From: Diospyros lotus
Taxonomy: Eukaryota; Streptophyta; Magnoliopsida; Ericales; Ebenaceae
NCBI RefSeq assembly: GCF_014633365.1
Contig: NC_068338.1
Coordinates: 11,790,616 to 11,854,615, forward strand
DNA length: 64,000 nt
Direction: 5' to 3'
Part shown: piece by piece, positions 46,564 through 57,505 of the stretch
Layout of the letters: the number at the start of each line of letters is the position of its first letter
Position numbering within the stretch: position 1 is the first letter of the stretch
The notes under the pieces: generated by a model
What the model was told of the DNA's origin: nothing
The model's input: the letters and a program-made list of their open reading frames with translations, nothing else
The model's database searches: none
Position numbers and translations under genes: made by a program

Positions 46564-46923
46564 ATGGAAGTCATAGCAGAAACGAAGGAAATGAAGGCAT
46601 GTGATGGCACTCGTTGAAGTGCGTAAATGTATTAGTTATGCATATAACCTGTCATGTTTATGTCCTGCTATGTTATCCATGATGTTGATTATGATATTTT
46701 CGGCATGTAATATCGAAGGATGATCATGATTATGTTTAAACACTAGTATGTTTGAGAATGATGTTATGATTTTGTTATGTATATGAATCTATGATTTTGA
46801 TGTTATAACCTTGTTAAGTATTAGGTTACGAACTATCATGTTTCCGCTATTAGCTATGGTTTACCCCAATGAAGAGAATGAAAAAAATAAATAATATATA
46901 TATGAGGTAGAATTGATAAAGTA

Positions 46924-47377
46924 ACTAGGGGAAGAACTTGAACAAATGAATTGCCGTATGATTGTAGCAACACCTATAGGGAAGTCTCTAGAAACATCGT
47001 CGGGGTACCAAGATAAGCCAATACAAATAGGAGATGATGAATTCCTAGTAAACCTAATCCTACTAGAAATTTGGGATTTTGACGTGATCCTAGGAATGGA
47101 TTTCCTAGGGAAATATAATGCCTCGATAGATTGTAAAGCCAAAACAATCAGTCTCAAAATTGAAGACTCGATTGTCAAGTTTCAAGGGCAAGGAAGGGTA
47201 AATGAAAAGAAGTGGATCTCTGCCTTGAAGGCAGAGAAATTATTGCGAAAGGGGGCATACGGGTATCTTGCCCATATCAAGGAAAAGAAAGAAGATCCTT
47301 TAAAAATAGAGGAGGTGCGGGTGGTTAATGAATTCGGAGATGTATTTCTGGAAGAGTCAATTGGGTTACCACTGTAG
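46924..47377 (+). pseudogene. Protease C-terminal part, chromodomain element
   Basis: The first coding sequence after the LTR reads MNCRMIVATPIGKSLETSSG, then LLEIWDFDVILGMDFLGKYN, ASIDCKAKTISL and the linker AYGYLAHIKEKKEDP, VVNEFGDVFLEE. This is the back half of a chromovirus aspartic protease. Its catalytic D-T/S-G strand, gag and zinc knuckle are absent because a deletion joins the LTR directly to this point. The frame ends in TAG at 47375. Confidence 0.85.
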
Positions 47378-48198
47378 AGAGAGATCGAATTTTCCATAGA
47401 AATAGTGCCAGGGGCAAGTCCAGTTTCTATACCCCCTTATAAAATGGCTCCCGCAGAATTGAGAGAATTAAAAGTTCAACTTCAAGAATTGTTAGACAAG
47501 GGGTTCATCAGACCTAGCATGTCTTTATGGGGAGCGTCGGTACTTTTTGTCAGGAAGAAGGATGGGAGCTTAAGGATGTGCATAGATTATCGATAGTTGA
47601 ACAAGATAACCATTAAGAATAAATACCTGTTGCCCAAAATAGAGGAGTTGTTCAACTAATTGCAAGGAGACAACATTTTCTCGAAGATTGATATGAGATT
47701 AGGGTACCACCAACTGAGAATCAAGATAGATGACGTGCCCAAGACGGATTTTTGATATGGATATTACGAATTTATGGTTATGCCTTTTGGGCTAACCAAT
47801 TCCCCAACAGCTTTTATGGATACCATGAATCGAGTTTTCAGGCCGTTTCTGGACAAGTTTGTGATCGTGTTTATAGATGACATAATGATTTATTCTCCTT
47901 CTGAGAAAGAACACGAATTGCATTTAAAGGTGGTGTTGCAAACATTGCGAGAACATAAGCTTTATGCCAAATTCTCTAAATGTGAATTTTGGTTAAGTCA
48001 AGTGGCATTTCTAGGGCATGTCATATCAGCCGAAGGAATATCAGTCGACCCAGCAAAGATAACAGTGGTAAAGAATTGGAAGTAACCTCAATCTGTTACA
48101 TAAATTAAGAGCTTCTTAAGGTTGGCTAGTTACTACAGAAAGTTTGTAGAAGGATTTTCCAAATTTCTACACCTCTCACCAAGTTAACCCAGAAAGAA
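47378..48198 (+). pseudogene. pol: Reverse transcriptase of chromodomain element
   Basis: RT in one frame with stops at 47594 (TAG), 47657 (TAA), 47753 (TGA), 48083 (TAA) and 48101 (TAA). The motifs are [74 protein letters not shown] and the catalytic [10 protein letters not shown] with both Asp kept. [20 protein letters not shown] follows. Every stop sits at a position where a Gln or Arg codon is usual in the family. A one-base loss near 48160-48180 shifts the frame before RNase H. Confidence 0.92.
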
Positions 48199-48720
48199 GT
48201 GAAGTTCGATTGGAATGAGCGATGTGAGACGAGCTTTCAGATGCTTAAGGATAAGCTCACAACCGCATCGGTGCTAGATATGCCAGATGGGTCAGGAGGC
48301 TATATAGTGTATGCCGACGCCTCGAAGAATGGCTTGGGATGTGTGTTGATGCAGCATGATAGAGTTATTGCCTACGGATCCCGACAACTTAAGAATCATG
48401 AGCGAAATTATCCGACCCATGATTTGAAGTTAGCAGCCGTGGTGTTCGCACTAAAAATTTGGAGGCACTACCTATACGGTGAGAAGTTTGAAATTTTCAT
48501 GGATCACAAGAGTTTACAGTATGTGCTCTCTTAGAAAGATTTGAACATGAGGTAACGACAATGGATGGAGCTTTTGAAAGATTATGACTGCACTATCCAG
48601 TACCATCCAGATAAAGCTAATAGTGTGGCTGATGCCTTAAGTAGAAAAGAGACTGCTTGTATGGCTGGATTAATGTTATTTGAATGGAAGCTAGTTGAGG
48701 ATTTTAGCTTAATGACAGTG
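48199..48720 (+). pseudogene. RNase H of chromodomain element, catalytic Glu lost
   Basis: The RNase H reads [75 protein letters not shown] and [11 protein letters not shown]. Asp positions are present, but the conserved Glu in the D-L-E-L-A helix is Lys (AAG), a G-to-A change. Stops lie at 48532 (TAG) and 48553 (TAA), both compatible with Gln codons. Confidence 0.88.
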
Positions 48721-49491
48721 GGGGTAGTTTCTTGAGGAGATTCTTCTTACGTAGCTAGCCTCACCTTACAACCAGATTTGATGGATTAGATACGACAGAC
48801 CTATTCAAAAGATCCCCGAATTAGACTATGGGTTGATGAGTGCGGTCAGGTAAAGAAACTAGAATTTAAGATAAGAGAAAACATCCTTCGATTTCAGGGT
48901 AGGGTATATGTACCTCGGGTGAAGGAATTACGACAAGTGGTTTTGGGAGAAGGTCACCGATCTGGGTACTCGATACATCCTGGTGCCACTAAAATGTACC
49001 AAGATTTGAAGTCGGTATATTGGTGGCCTGGAATGAAGAAAAGTGTGGCAAGATACATCAGACAATGCGATACATGCCAGAGGATCAAGATCAAGCATAA
49101 AAAATCAGGTGGAAGTTTGCAACCGTTAGAAATCCCAGAATGGAAATGGGAACACATCACAATGGATTTTGTGATACGGTTGCCAAAGAGCCCTAAGGGA
49201 AATGATGCCATATGGGTAATTGTTGACAGACTAACTAAGTCTGCTCATTTCCTAGCAACGAAAGTAGGTCAACCAATCAACAAGTTTGCCCAACAGTATC
49301 TCAACGAAATTGTTAGATTGCATGGGGTACCTGTGAGTATTATCTTGGATCGCGACCCAAGATTCACTTTGAGATTTTGGGGAAGCCTGCAAAAGTGTTT
49401 AGGCACTCAGCTTAGGCTAAGTACGGCCTATCATCCCCAGACTGACGGTCAGTCAGAGAGGACCATTCAGACCTTGGAAAACATATTGTGA
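48721..49491 (+). pseudogene. Integrase zinc domain and core, chromodomain element
   Basis: After a linker with stops at 48733 (TGA) and 48787 (TAG), integrase shows [25 protein letters not shown] (zinc domain), [12 protein letters not shown] (catalytic Asp), [14 protein letters not shown] (Asp) and [20 protein letters not shown] (Glu). The D-D-E set is kept. The frame ends at a TGA (49489-49491) that fits CGA. The arrangement RT-RH-IN is that of Ty3/gypsy. Confidence 0.9.
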
Positions 49492-49993
49492 GCCTATGCT
49501 ATAGATTTTTTGGGAAGCTGGGAAGAACATCTACCATTGGTAGAGTTCGCTTATAATAACAGTTATCATAGCAGCATTAGTATGGCTCTTTACGAAGCAT
49601 TGTATGGTCGAAAGTGTAGGTCTCCGTTATGTTGGACTGAAATGGGAGAACGTCAAATGTTAGGACCCGAGATAGTTCAGCAAACGTCTGAGAAAATAAA
49701 GACCATTTGAGAAAGAATCAAAGAGGCTCAGAGTCGTCAGAAATCTTATGTGAACACTAGAAGAAGGAGTTTGGAATTCTAAGTTGGAAACAATGTGTAC
49801 TTGAGGTTATCTTCTCTTAGAATGGTCACTCGAAGCAACAAGAAGAAAGGCAAGTTGAATCCCAGGTATATAAGTCCGTATGATATATTGGAGAAAATTG
49901 GGCCAATTGCTTATCGATTAGCCTTACCTATGGCCTTATCCAACCTTCATGATGTATTCCACGTGTCCCAGCTCCGGAAGCACGAGTCGGATC
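49492..49993 (+). pseudogene. Integrase C-terminal region, split by solo LTR E
   Basis: It reads SWEEHLPLVEFAYNNSYHSS, YEALYGRKCRSPLCW, VYLRLSSLRMVTRSN, KGKLNPRYISPYDILEKIGP (GPY/F-like module) and LHDVFHVSQLRKHESD, with stops at 49708 (TGA) and 49780 (TAA). The solo LTR at 49994 splits the codon run just before the chromodomain-like tail, which resumes at 51761 in the same frame. Confidence 0.88.
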
Positions 49994-51755
49994 TGTAACA
50001 TCCTAGATTTTCAAACTCAAATATGACGTAATACTTGAGATTATTAGGTTCTAATACTTAAGGAAATAGCTCATTTCAAGGGATTGTAGAAACCTTGAGA
50101 CGAAGGTTCAGTTTCTGAGTAAGTGGCAAAATCGTAAATATTGAAGTTTAGGTAAAAGTGTAATTTACCTAAAAATCTTGGGGTATTAGCGTAATTTATC
50201 CATTTTCTAGGGACCAAAAAGTGCAATTAAAAATGGCTCGAGGACCAAGTTGCAAAGGGTCTAAGTGCAGTTATGTGAAAAGTTCAGGCCAAAGCGTCAT
50301 TTGTTGAAACCTTAAAATATCTCTTTAAAATATCTTGGATTTTAAACTCAAATCAAATATAGATTTAGGTCATTTTGAAGTCAAAGTCCAAAGTCTTTCC
50401 CAAAGTCTTCTCCAAGTCTTTTGCTTAACCTCCAAGATTACTTAAGCCTCCAAAAGTCTCCAAATCTTATCCTCAAGGACACATGGCAATCAACCATTGG
50501 CCACTTGGAAGATAAGATAACGTTACATGATGGCTCATAATGACCCCCTGAGGTGGCATCGCGTGATTGGCCAAGGAAAAGCTTACTTAGTCTCCAAGTT
50601 TGCAAAAGTCTCGAAACCTTATCCCTAAGGACATGTGGCAAGCATTCATTGGCCACTTAGGAGATAGGATTTGAAGTCTTATGATGATGAGACACGTGGA
50701 GCGATTTGGTTCGTCAAAGTTTCCTATAAATAAGGGCTTTGGGGTTATTCATTTTGGGCACCAAGAAAGGAGGAAAAGGAAGGGAGTTTGAGAGAGGAAA
50801 CGCTGTAGAAAAAAATGGAGAAAGTCGAGGGAGAATGAGCCTCGACGGAGTTTTCGGGTTTTTCTCGAACTTCGTGCCAAGCAGTAAGAAAAACTATGAG
50901 GAAACCCATCCCACTCATTGTAAACCGTGCTTCCTAAGGTAATCGGTCAATGTGAGTGATTCCTGCATGTTTTATGACACTTTGAGCATTTATTGCTTCA
51001 CTTGTGTGTGGATGTTAGCTTGCATATCATGCCTTTGTGGCTTACATGTCATGTTTCCCCTTGGTTATGCATATTCCTTCTGCTTTGTCATATATCATGT
51101 TCATGTTGGTGACTGTGGGTAGTTGTTCGGACATCATGGAAGATCTCGTGCTCTTACGGTGAGCCAAAGAGTGACTATGATGACTGCGAGGGTGATTGCA
51201 ACACCCTGGCATTGCTACCATAGGGGTAGATTTCATAATAGCATTATTGCATTTGCATGCATGTACTCTCATTTTCTGAGTCACTCACTTAGATGTTATT
51301 ATCTAACTCGGGTGTTTCATACCCCTGGGACATTCAACGTCCCAAGTTTATCAAAAGTGTCAGGTGTTCCAGGTTCTGGTTTAAGCAAGGGCAAAAAGGT
51401 GGTGCTTGGCTAGCTTTGGATTTTGCAGCTAGCTTTTGGTTTTATTTCATTATATACCCTTGTAACCATGTGATGTATTGTAAATAGTAGCTATGATACT
51501 CAAGGTTGTAAAGGGTGTGCGTGGGTGTCCTATAATTGTACCTGCTGTGATGTGTTGTGTTTTATGGAGTATTAAAGGTCGTATACATTTCTTGTAATTG
51601 TAAAGAAAATCTAGTGGAAACCTTTTTATTTAGCTTTGGTTAAGCTTGTAGGTTCGATCCAATGCTTCCGTTGGTAAGGGTTTCAATAATGCTTGTAGGT
51701 GATGTCTTAATTATATTTCAAGTTATTGTGTATTTGGAAAAAGTAGGGCGTTACA
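49994..51755 (+). mobile_element. Solo LTR E (TGTAAC family) in the integrase tail
   Basis: 1762 bp, TGTAACATCC...GTAGGGCGTTACA, with a perfect target duplication GGATC (49989-49993 and 51756-51760). A TATA box CCTATAAATAAGG reads on the plus strand (50723-50735). The hairpin block is at 51324-51346. It is closely related to solo LTR C. A direct duplication of the GGCCACTTGG...AGATA block occurs about 165 bases apart near 50500 and 50650. Confidence 0.94.
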
Positions 51756-51760
51756 GGATC

Positions 51761-51999
51761 CCTCTCAAGTAATGCCATCAGAAGTAGTAGAGGTTTAAGA
51801 AAATCTCTCATACCTAGAGAGGCCCGTTAAGATTTTGGATCGAAAGGAGCAAGTCTTGAGAAACAAGTCAATATTGCTAGTGCAAGTTTTGTGGAGAAAC
51901 CTGATAAGTGAAGAGCTGACTTGGGAACGAGAAGAAGATATGAAGACCAATTTTCCATTTCTGTTTGAGCAGTTTTTAGATAGAATGATCGAAAAATAA
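51761..51999 (+). pseudogene. Chromodomain-like tail of integrase
   Basis: It reads SYLERPVKILDRKEQVLRNK, then SILLVQVLWRN, EELTWEREEDMKTNFPFLFE and a natural TAA at 51997. The pattern (PVKILDR...LVxVLW...EELTWE) matches the C-terminal chromodomain of plant chromoviruses. One premature TAA at 51796 fits a Gln codon. The tail would steer integration toward marked chromatin. Confidence 0.82.
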
Positions 52000-52038
52000 A
52001 CAAATTTCGAGGACGAAATTTTTGTAAGGAGAGAAGAA
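52000..52038 (+). other. 3' leader and polypurine tract of chromodomain element
   Basis: TTTCGAGGACGAAATTTTTG, then AAGGAGAGAAGAA, immediately precede the 3' LTR. The TTCGAGGACGAAATT sequence followed by a purine tract is characteristic of plant Tekay/Del-type chromoviruses. Confidence 0.85.
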
Positions 52039-54087
52039 TGCAATTTTCTAGTATTTTGAGAATAATAATAATTATTTTTTTTGTATTTAATTTTTTTACA
52101 TCCATTGGAGATTATAATTGAGAAAACTAATGGGCTAAATTAAAAAAGAAAAGGCTAAGTAAATGGGCTTAAAGTTAGTGGGCTAAGTTGAAAAAGGAAA
52201 GACTAAGTAAATGGGTTTAGAGTTAGTGGGCTAAGTTGAAAAAAGAAAAGGCTAAGTAAATGGGCTTAGAGCTAGTGGACTAAAAAAAGAAAAGATTAAG
52301 TAAATGGGCTTAGAGTTAGTAAGCTAAGAAAGTGGGCTTAAAATTAATGAACTAAATGAAAGAATAATCTATTCAAAAGAAAATTTAGTGAAAAATAATT
52401 AAGAAATGTGATAAAATAATTAAAGTTAATGGGTGAAATAATTGAGAAATGTGGGAGATAAAGTAGGGTGTGGACAAATAATAAAAAATAATGGGTGAAA
52501 TAATTGAGAAATATAAGAGATAAAACAGGGTGTGGACAAATAATTAAAGATTATAGATGAGATTTAGAGAAAAATAATTAAAAAATATGACAAAATAATT
52601 AAAGATAATGGGTGAAATATTTAAGAAATGTGGGAGATAAAGTAGGGTGTGGACAAATAATCAAAGATAATGGGTGAAATAATTAAGAAATGTGGGAGAC
52701 AAAGTAGGGTGTTGACAAATAATCAAAGATAATGAGTGAAATAATTGAGAAATGTGGGAGACAAACTAGGGTATGGACAAATAATTAAAGATTATGGGTA
52801 AGATTTAATGAAAAATAATTAAGAAAGATGACAAAATAATTAAAGATAGTGGGTCACTACAATTATGCTAAACTTAATTCAACCTTCTATAAATAGAGAA
52901 AACTTGAAAAATTGGAGGCTTTAAATTAGAAAGAGAAAGATTGTAAGAAAGAAAGAAAGAGATTGTGAGCAAGAAATTGAGCTTGTGAAAGAGATTTGGG
53001 AGGAAGGAGTAAGGAAGAGAAATTTGGGCACATTAAAGAGAAGATTGAAGAAAGTATTATAAGGTAAGTGTAAATATCTCAAATAGATGGAAGTTGATAA
53101 TATTTTCTTTTATCTTATTATGTTTAATTTTTTAGAAAATTCAAAAAAAAAAAATCAAGTGTTTTATTTTATGAATTATTATGGAAGAAATTTCTAGAGA
53201 ATATGGAAAGAAATATTTATTTGGTGATTTTTGGGAAAAAGGTAATTTCTAAAATGTGCCCTATGATTTGATAGTATGCCTATATGTTAAATACGATGTA
53301 TGTTTCAAAGTATGTTTCAGCATGTTGACATGATATGATGTGTGCATATGTCACGTAGATGCATTTACATAATATGATGATGATATGCATATGTTCATGT
53401 GTAATCCATCGTTGCTCATACATTGCATATGTTTGAGTGTACGTGCGGACATCGCTACTTTACCAAGGGTGCATCCATACACCTCAGTCTGGAAAGAGCT
53501 AGTCGTAGAAAATGGTAAGTGGCATATGAAGTATAGATCCCGTCGGCTCAAATAAGCTAAATAACAAGACATTTATGCATTTACATTCATACATGAATAT
53601 TATACTCTTACTTAGATGGCCAATCATCTAACTAGGCGATGCCCTTGGAATATTTAATGTTCCAGATGGAAGTCATAGCAGAAACGAAGGAAATGAAGGC
53701 ATGTGATGGCACTCGTTGAAGTGCGTAAATGTATCGGTTATGCATATAACTTGTCATGTTTATGTCCTGCTATGTTATCCATGATATTGATTATGATATT
53801 TTTGGCATGTAATATCAAAGAATGATTATGATTATGTTTAAACACTAGTACGTTTGAGAATGATGTTATGATTTTGTTATGCATATGAATCTACGATTTT
53901 GATGTTATAAGCTTGTTAAGTATTAGGTTACGATCTATCATATTTTCGCAATTAGCTATGGCTTACCTCAACAAAGAGAATGAAAAAAATAAATAATATA
54001 TATGTATATATGAGGTAGAATTGATAAAGTAATTATTAGCTAATAAACGTCGGGGTAAGAAACGCTTCGAGAAGAACGGGGGATACA
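52039..54087 (+). repeat. 3' LTR of chromodomain element
   Basis: It starts TGCAATTTTCTAG, matching the 5' LTR start with small changes. It carries the 62-bp array (about 52410-52850), the TATA box (52888-52895) and the hairpin (53643-53665). The end is placed at GGGGGATACA (54087) because AGAAG (54088-54092) nearly matches the left flank GGAAG. The last roughly 55 bases have no partner in the truncated 5' LTR, so this end is an inference. Confidence 0.8.
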
Positions 54088-54092
54088 AGAAG

Positions 54093-55440
54093 TGTGAGAT
54101 TCAAAAAATTTATTGGGACCTACCAGTTGGTTTGAGATTGAGACTAAATGGTTATGTAAGATAAAATCAACTAAAAATCATTTGTTTATTTTATGCAACA
54201 TTTAAAATGGAAAATTTAAAAGGGAATGCCAACACTTGGTGGTTTATACAAGGGTTTTAGCCGCTTTTCAAAACTTTTTCAAAAACGACATAAAATAGGT
54301 AGCGGAAGAAAACAATATCACCTTGCAAGACTCGGTATCTAACAACCATATGCAATAAAAATGAAATCATCAATAGGGCGTTGAGATGTTATACCTCACT
54401 GGAAGATTTCATTGATGTTGTGTGAATGCTAAAATGTAGTCGAGGCAGCTCTCATCCTTACTGAAGGCTCCCAAAGGCAACTCCTGAACAAGTACGAACT
54501 ATTCTGAATGAAATAATCAGATGACCAGTCCTCCCCTTGATTGCACAAGGGACCAAGTCAGTCCACTCTCTAAGCAATGGAAGAACCTTACATGAAGCTT
54601 ATGTGCTAACCAAGCTTCCTTGTAGGTGATGCGTGTTGTATATGGGTTTAGAAGAAATAAGGGTCCAAGTCCAAACAGTCTCATTGTTGGAATGTATTGC
54701 TACAATATCAACTAACAAGGAGGAACATGGAGCAAAAGGAGAGGAGGAGATTATCTTTCTGGAAGGTGAAGAGAGTTAATTGCCGAGAGAGAAAAGGAAT
54801 GAGCAAATGCAGCCAAAAACTTCAACTCTCTTCTTCACTTCTTTTTATATAGCCATACCCTAAACCCCCATCCATACACCAAATCAGACAAAATCATTTA
54901 GGAGAGAGAAGGGAAAAAGGAGAGAGAGGGAGAGTCATACCATTTACATGCCATCTTTCTAGTCGTTGTCCCCAAACATGCTTCCCCTTTTTTGGTTACA
55001 GGAAACGACACGAGAAACGTTCCTGAACGCGACCCTTACAGCAAGAAACAGTCGACTGACTTCAAGGAAATGATTGACCAATTTACATTGATTCAACAAG
55101 GATGGATTGATCGATTTAAAACCAATTGACCTATTCAGGATGATGCACTAAGGCCAATCGACCACCTCTATTTCTTTTTCTCAAGTTTTCATAAATTGCA
55201 TCTAGGCCTGCCATTAACTCTTAATGGCCCTTTCATTATCTCATAATGAAATTGAGGCCCTTGTTAACTCTTAACGACATGCCTCTTAACTCTTAACAAT
55301 TACTCTTATTAATTAAACTCATTCCGTTAACTCTTAATGTAGTCATCATTAACTCTTAATGATAATCGATAATTAATTACAACATTATATCACTAATCAA
55401 CCATTATACTCAAATATGTGTGTGACCTTTTAGGTTCACC
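54093..55440 (-). repeat. Copia-like LTR remnant in minus orientation
   Basis: From about 54227 the minus strand matches the LTR end seen at 43440-43618. A TATA-like CTATATAAAAAGAAG (minus, about 54837-54851) lies within, and GTCGAC/GATTGACC words recur near 55040-55150 as in the other copia-like remnants. Borders are not resolved. 54093-54226 has no recognisable feature. Confidence 0.5.
55210..55360. repeat. Cluster of TTAACTCTTAA(T/C) repeats
   Basis: Five copies of TTAACTCTTAAT or TTAACTCTTAAC, plus the variant TTATCTCATAAT, occur within about 150 bases. Each is a near-palindrome (ATTAA...TTAAT). They sit in the U3-side part of the copia-like remnant. Confidence 0.7.
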
Positions 55441-56710
55441 ACTGAGTAGCAATCGAAACACGTCAAACATTTTGATGTCGATGAAATACTTTGATCTACA
55501 ATGAGGATATCTCAATCTCTTCGATGTGCCTCGAGAGGTTTTGAGTGACAACTAGTATTATATCAGGACAATCTTATCAGTAATGAAGTCATACTTCAAG
55601 TGAGACTATTGGGGCTTCTGATTCTCATGTACTATAATTTCTCCATCAACTAACATCCAGATCAAGTGAGAGCCATGGACTGATCAAATATTTTTGTTTT
55701 GGCGATTAGTGCGATGCTTACATCCACAACTCAAAAATGGTGTGAGACACTCATTTTGAGGGACACGTTCGCTCTTTTGCAATGTCTTCGAAGGACTTGC
55801 CAACCACGGGGGTTAGTATAAAGAATATGAGTTTCATTGGGTACGATATGTTACCTCAGGTTGGTGTGCAAGAAGATGTTGGCTCCCCAATTTTAGAGAT
55901 GTGGGGGAGCAGGTTACTTCCAGGTGTGGGAATGAGATGCACGCGATCAATTCCTAATTGCTTGCGTTTTGCATGAAATTTTATATGGTCTACCAACCAT
56001 AAGGATTAGGACAAAATAATAGTAAAACAATCATCAGTGCAATTATTAAAATATTGATATCAAAAGCAACGCAATAAGGACATGGTGGGTTCCACCCCCC
56101 GTTCCTTACACAAAACAAAATACCCTACCAGCCCAGCCCATCCATTCAGATGTAACTGGGCCGACACCAGTATTTCCTCCGTCAAAAACTATAACTCAAA
56201 ATATGCAATGGAATCCTAAGTCCCGTTCGTAAACTATCTAAATGAATCACTATCAATCCTTCCCTGACGGTAGCCATAAGTTTCATTTTCGTAAAGCCTA
56301 TCAGGTTCCATAACTTAGGAATACAGTAGGATCACACGAAATCTTTGGCAATTTTGCCTTTTAAAATTGAGAGTCTCATATGTGGGGAGATAGTAATCTT
56401 AGTAGGGGTTGTTCAGAAGCTATTTTTACCTCAAAGAGTTAAGATTTTTTAGTGAGCAGAATCTTTTGAAGGATCAGAAACTCCGGGGACCAAGAGCAGC
56501 AAAAAGGTCTCTGAGATGATCATAAGTCTTTAGGAGCTCCGGATGACTATGGATCTTCGGGGGAAAATGTGGCCCATTGGGGACCACCTCTTATTTATAA
56601 TCGTAGTCTTTGATAGACCAAGCATCTCAAGTCCACCGGAGACTCTCCCCCGATGAGTCATTGAGCACCCACCTTTCTTATACTCTTCCTTTAATTTTTT
56701 CAGCCCAAAG
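55441..56710. other. Unassigned sequence
   Basis: No supported gene. The 64-codon frame at 55782-55976 has no recognisable domain. 56090-56700 is GC-richer with CTCCGG and GGGGACC words and looks like the 3' untranslated part of a gypsy element that ends at the polypurine tract below. Confidence 0.35.
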
Positions 56711-57505
56711 CAAGAATGGGGAGCTGTTATTGTGGGATGCCCTAAAATTTCCTAAGTCTTAAACATCTTCCTGATAAGTCCTTTCCGAGGGTCTCCAGGA
56801 CGATAGCCTCTCGATCCCTCGAAGGGTCCACTCGGGACGGTCTGGCCTATCCATTTTGCATAAGACCAAAGCCACCCAGTGGCCCTAAAGCCCTCTTCGG
56901 GACCACTTGGAGATAGCAGGGCCTTACCCTGAAGACAGCCTGGCCCTCCTGCCTCTCTAGTCATATTCCCTTGAAGGGTCTTTGGACTCGACCGTGGGTC
57001 CCATATATCATCTACAAATATTTATCTCTTCCATGGAAAACTGATTTTTTTTTTGAATAATTTGGACCTGAATCTTTCTTTCTCTAAAACCCATCTGAAA
57101 CCTACTCTTATCCCACTCTTCACGACACCTGAACACTTACATGCCACATACTTTGGACATGCATTGGCATACTTTTAGATGTACTTCTCGGACTTTTTTT
57201 TGACTTAGGGATTAGAGGGCCGGCGTGGAAAAGTCTCCCGTGTGCCTTTTTGACTTCCTTTGTGCTCATAGGTTAAGGTAAAGTCGTGCGCCCTAAAAAC
57301 TTATCAGGTCCACCGTCCGTCATTGCCCCGAAGTCCTCTCATCCAAGTTCCTATAGATTCGGCCATTTAAGATTGTAGCTCCGACCCGATCTAAATCATG
57401 TTAACCTCGCTAGTGACATCCCGGACCCTATGCTTCAGTAAAGGACTCTACTTTAGCCAATTCCAAGACAAATAAATTTAATTGTTATAGTTTGAAAACA
57501 ACATT
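56711..57505 (+). repeat. Possible polypurine tract and LTR of a further gypsy element
   Basis: AAGAATGGGGAGC (56712-56724) is a typical plant gypsy polypurine tract, followed at 56725 by TGTTATTGTGGGATGCC, a plausible LTR start. The LTR body is GC-rich with repeated TCGGGAC/GGGTCC words. It is interrupted at 57506 by solo LTR F and its end was not located. Confidence 0.5.

Larger units (their letters stand above)
45087..46923 (+). repeat. 5' LTR of chromodomain Ty3/gypsy element (3' end deleted)
   Basis: It starts TGTAATATTTTAG and matches 52039-54032 throughout, including a 62-bp tandem array, the TATA box (45826-45833, CTATAAATAGAG context) and a hairpin block at 46542-46563. Similarity to the 3' LTR stops just after AATTGATAAAGTAA. 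The last roughly 55 bases of the LTR, the primer site and gag are missing, and pol begins immediately. The left flank GGAAG (45082-45086) nearly matches AGAAG after the 3' LTR. Confidence 0.88.
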
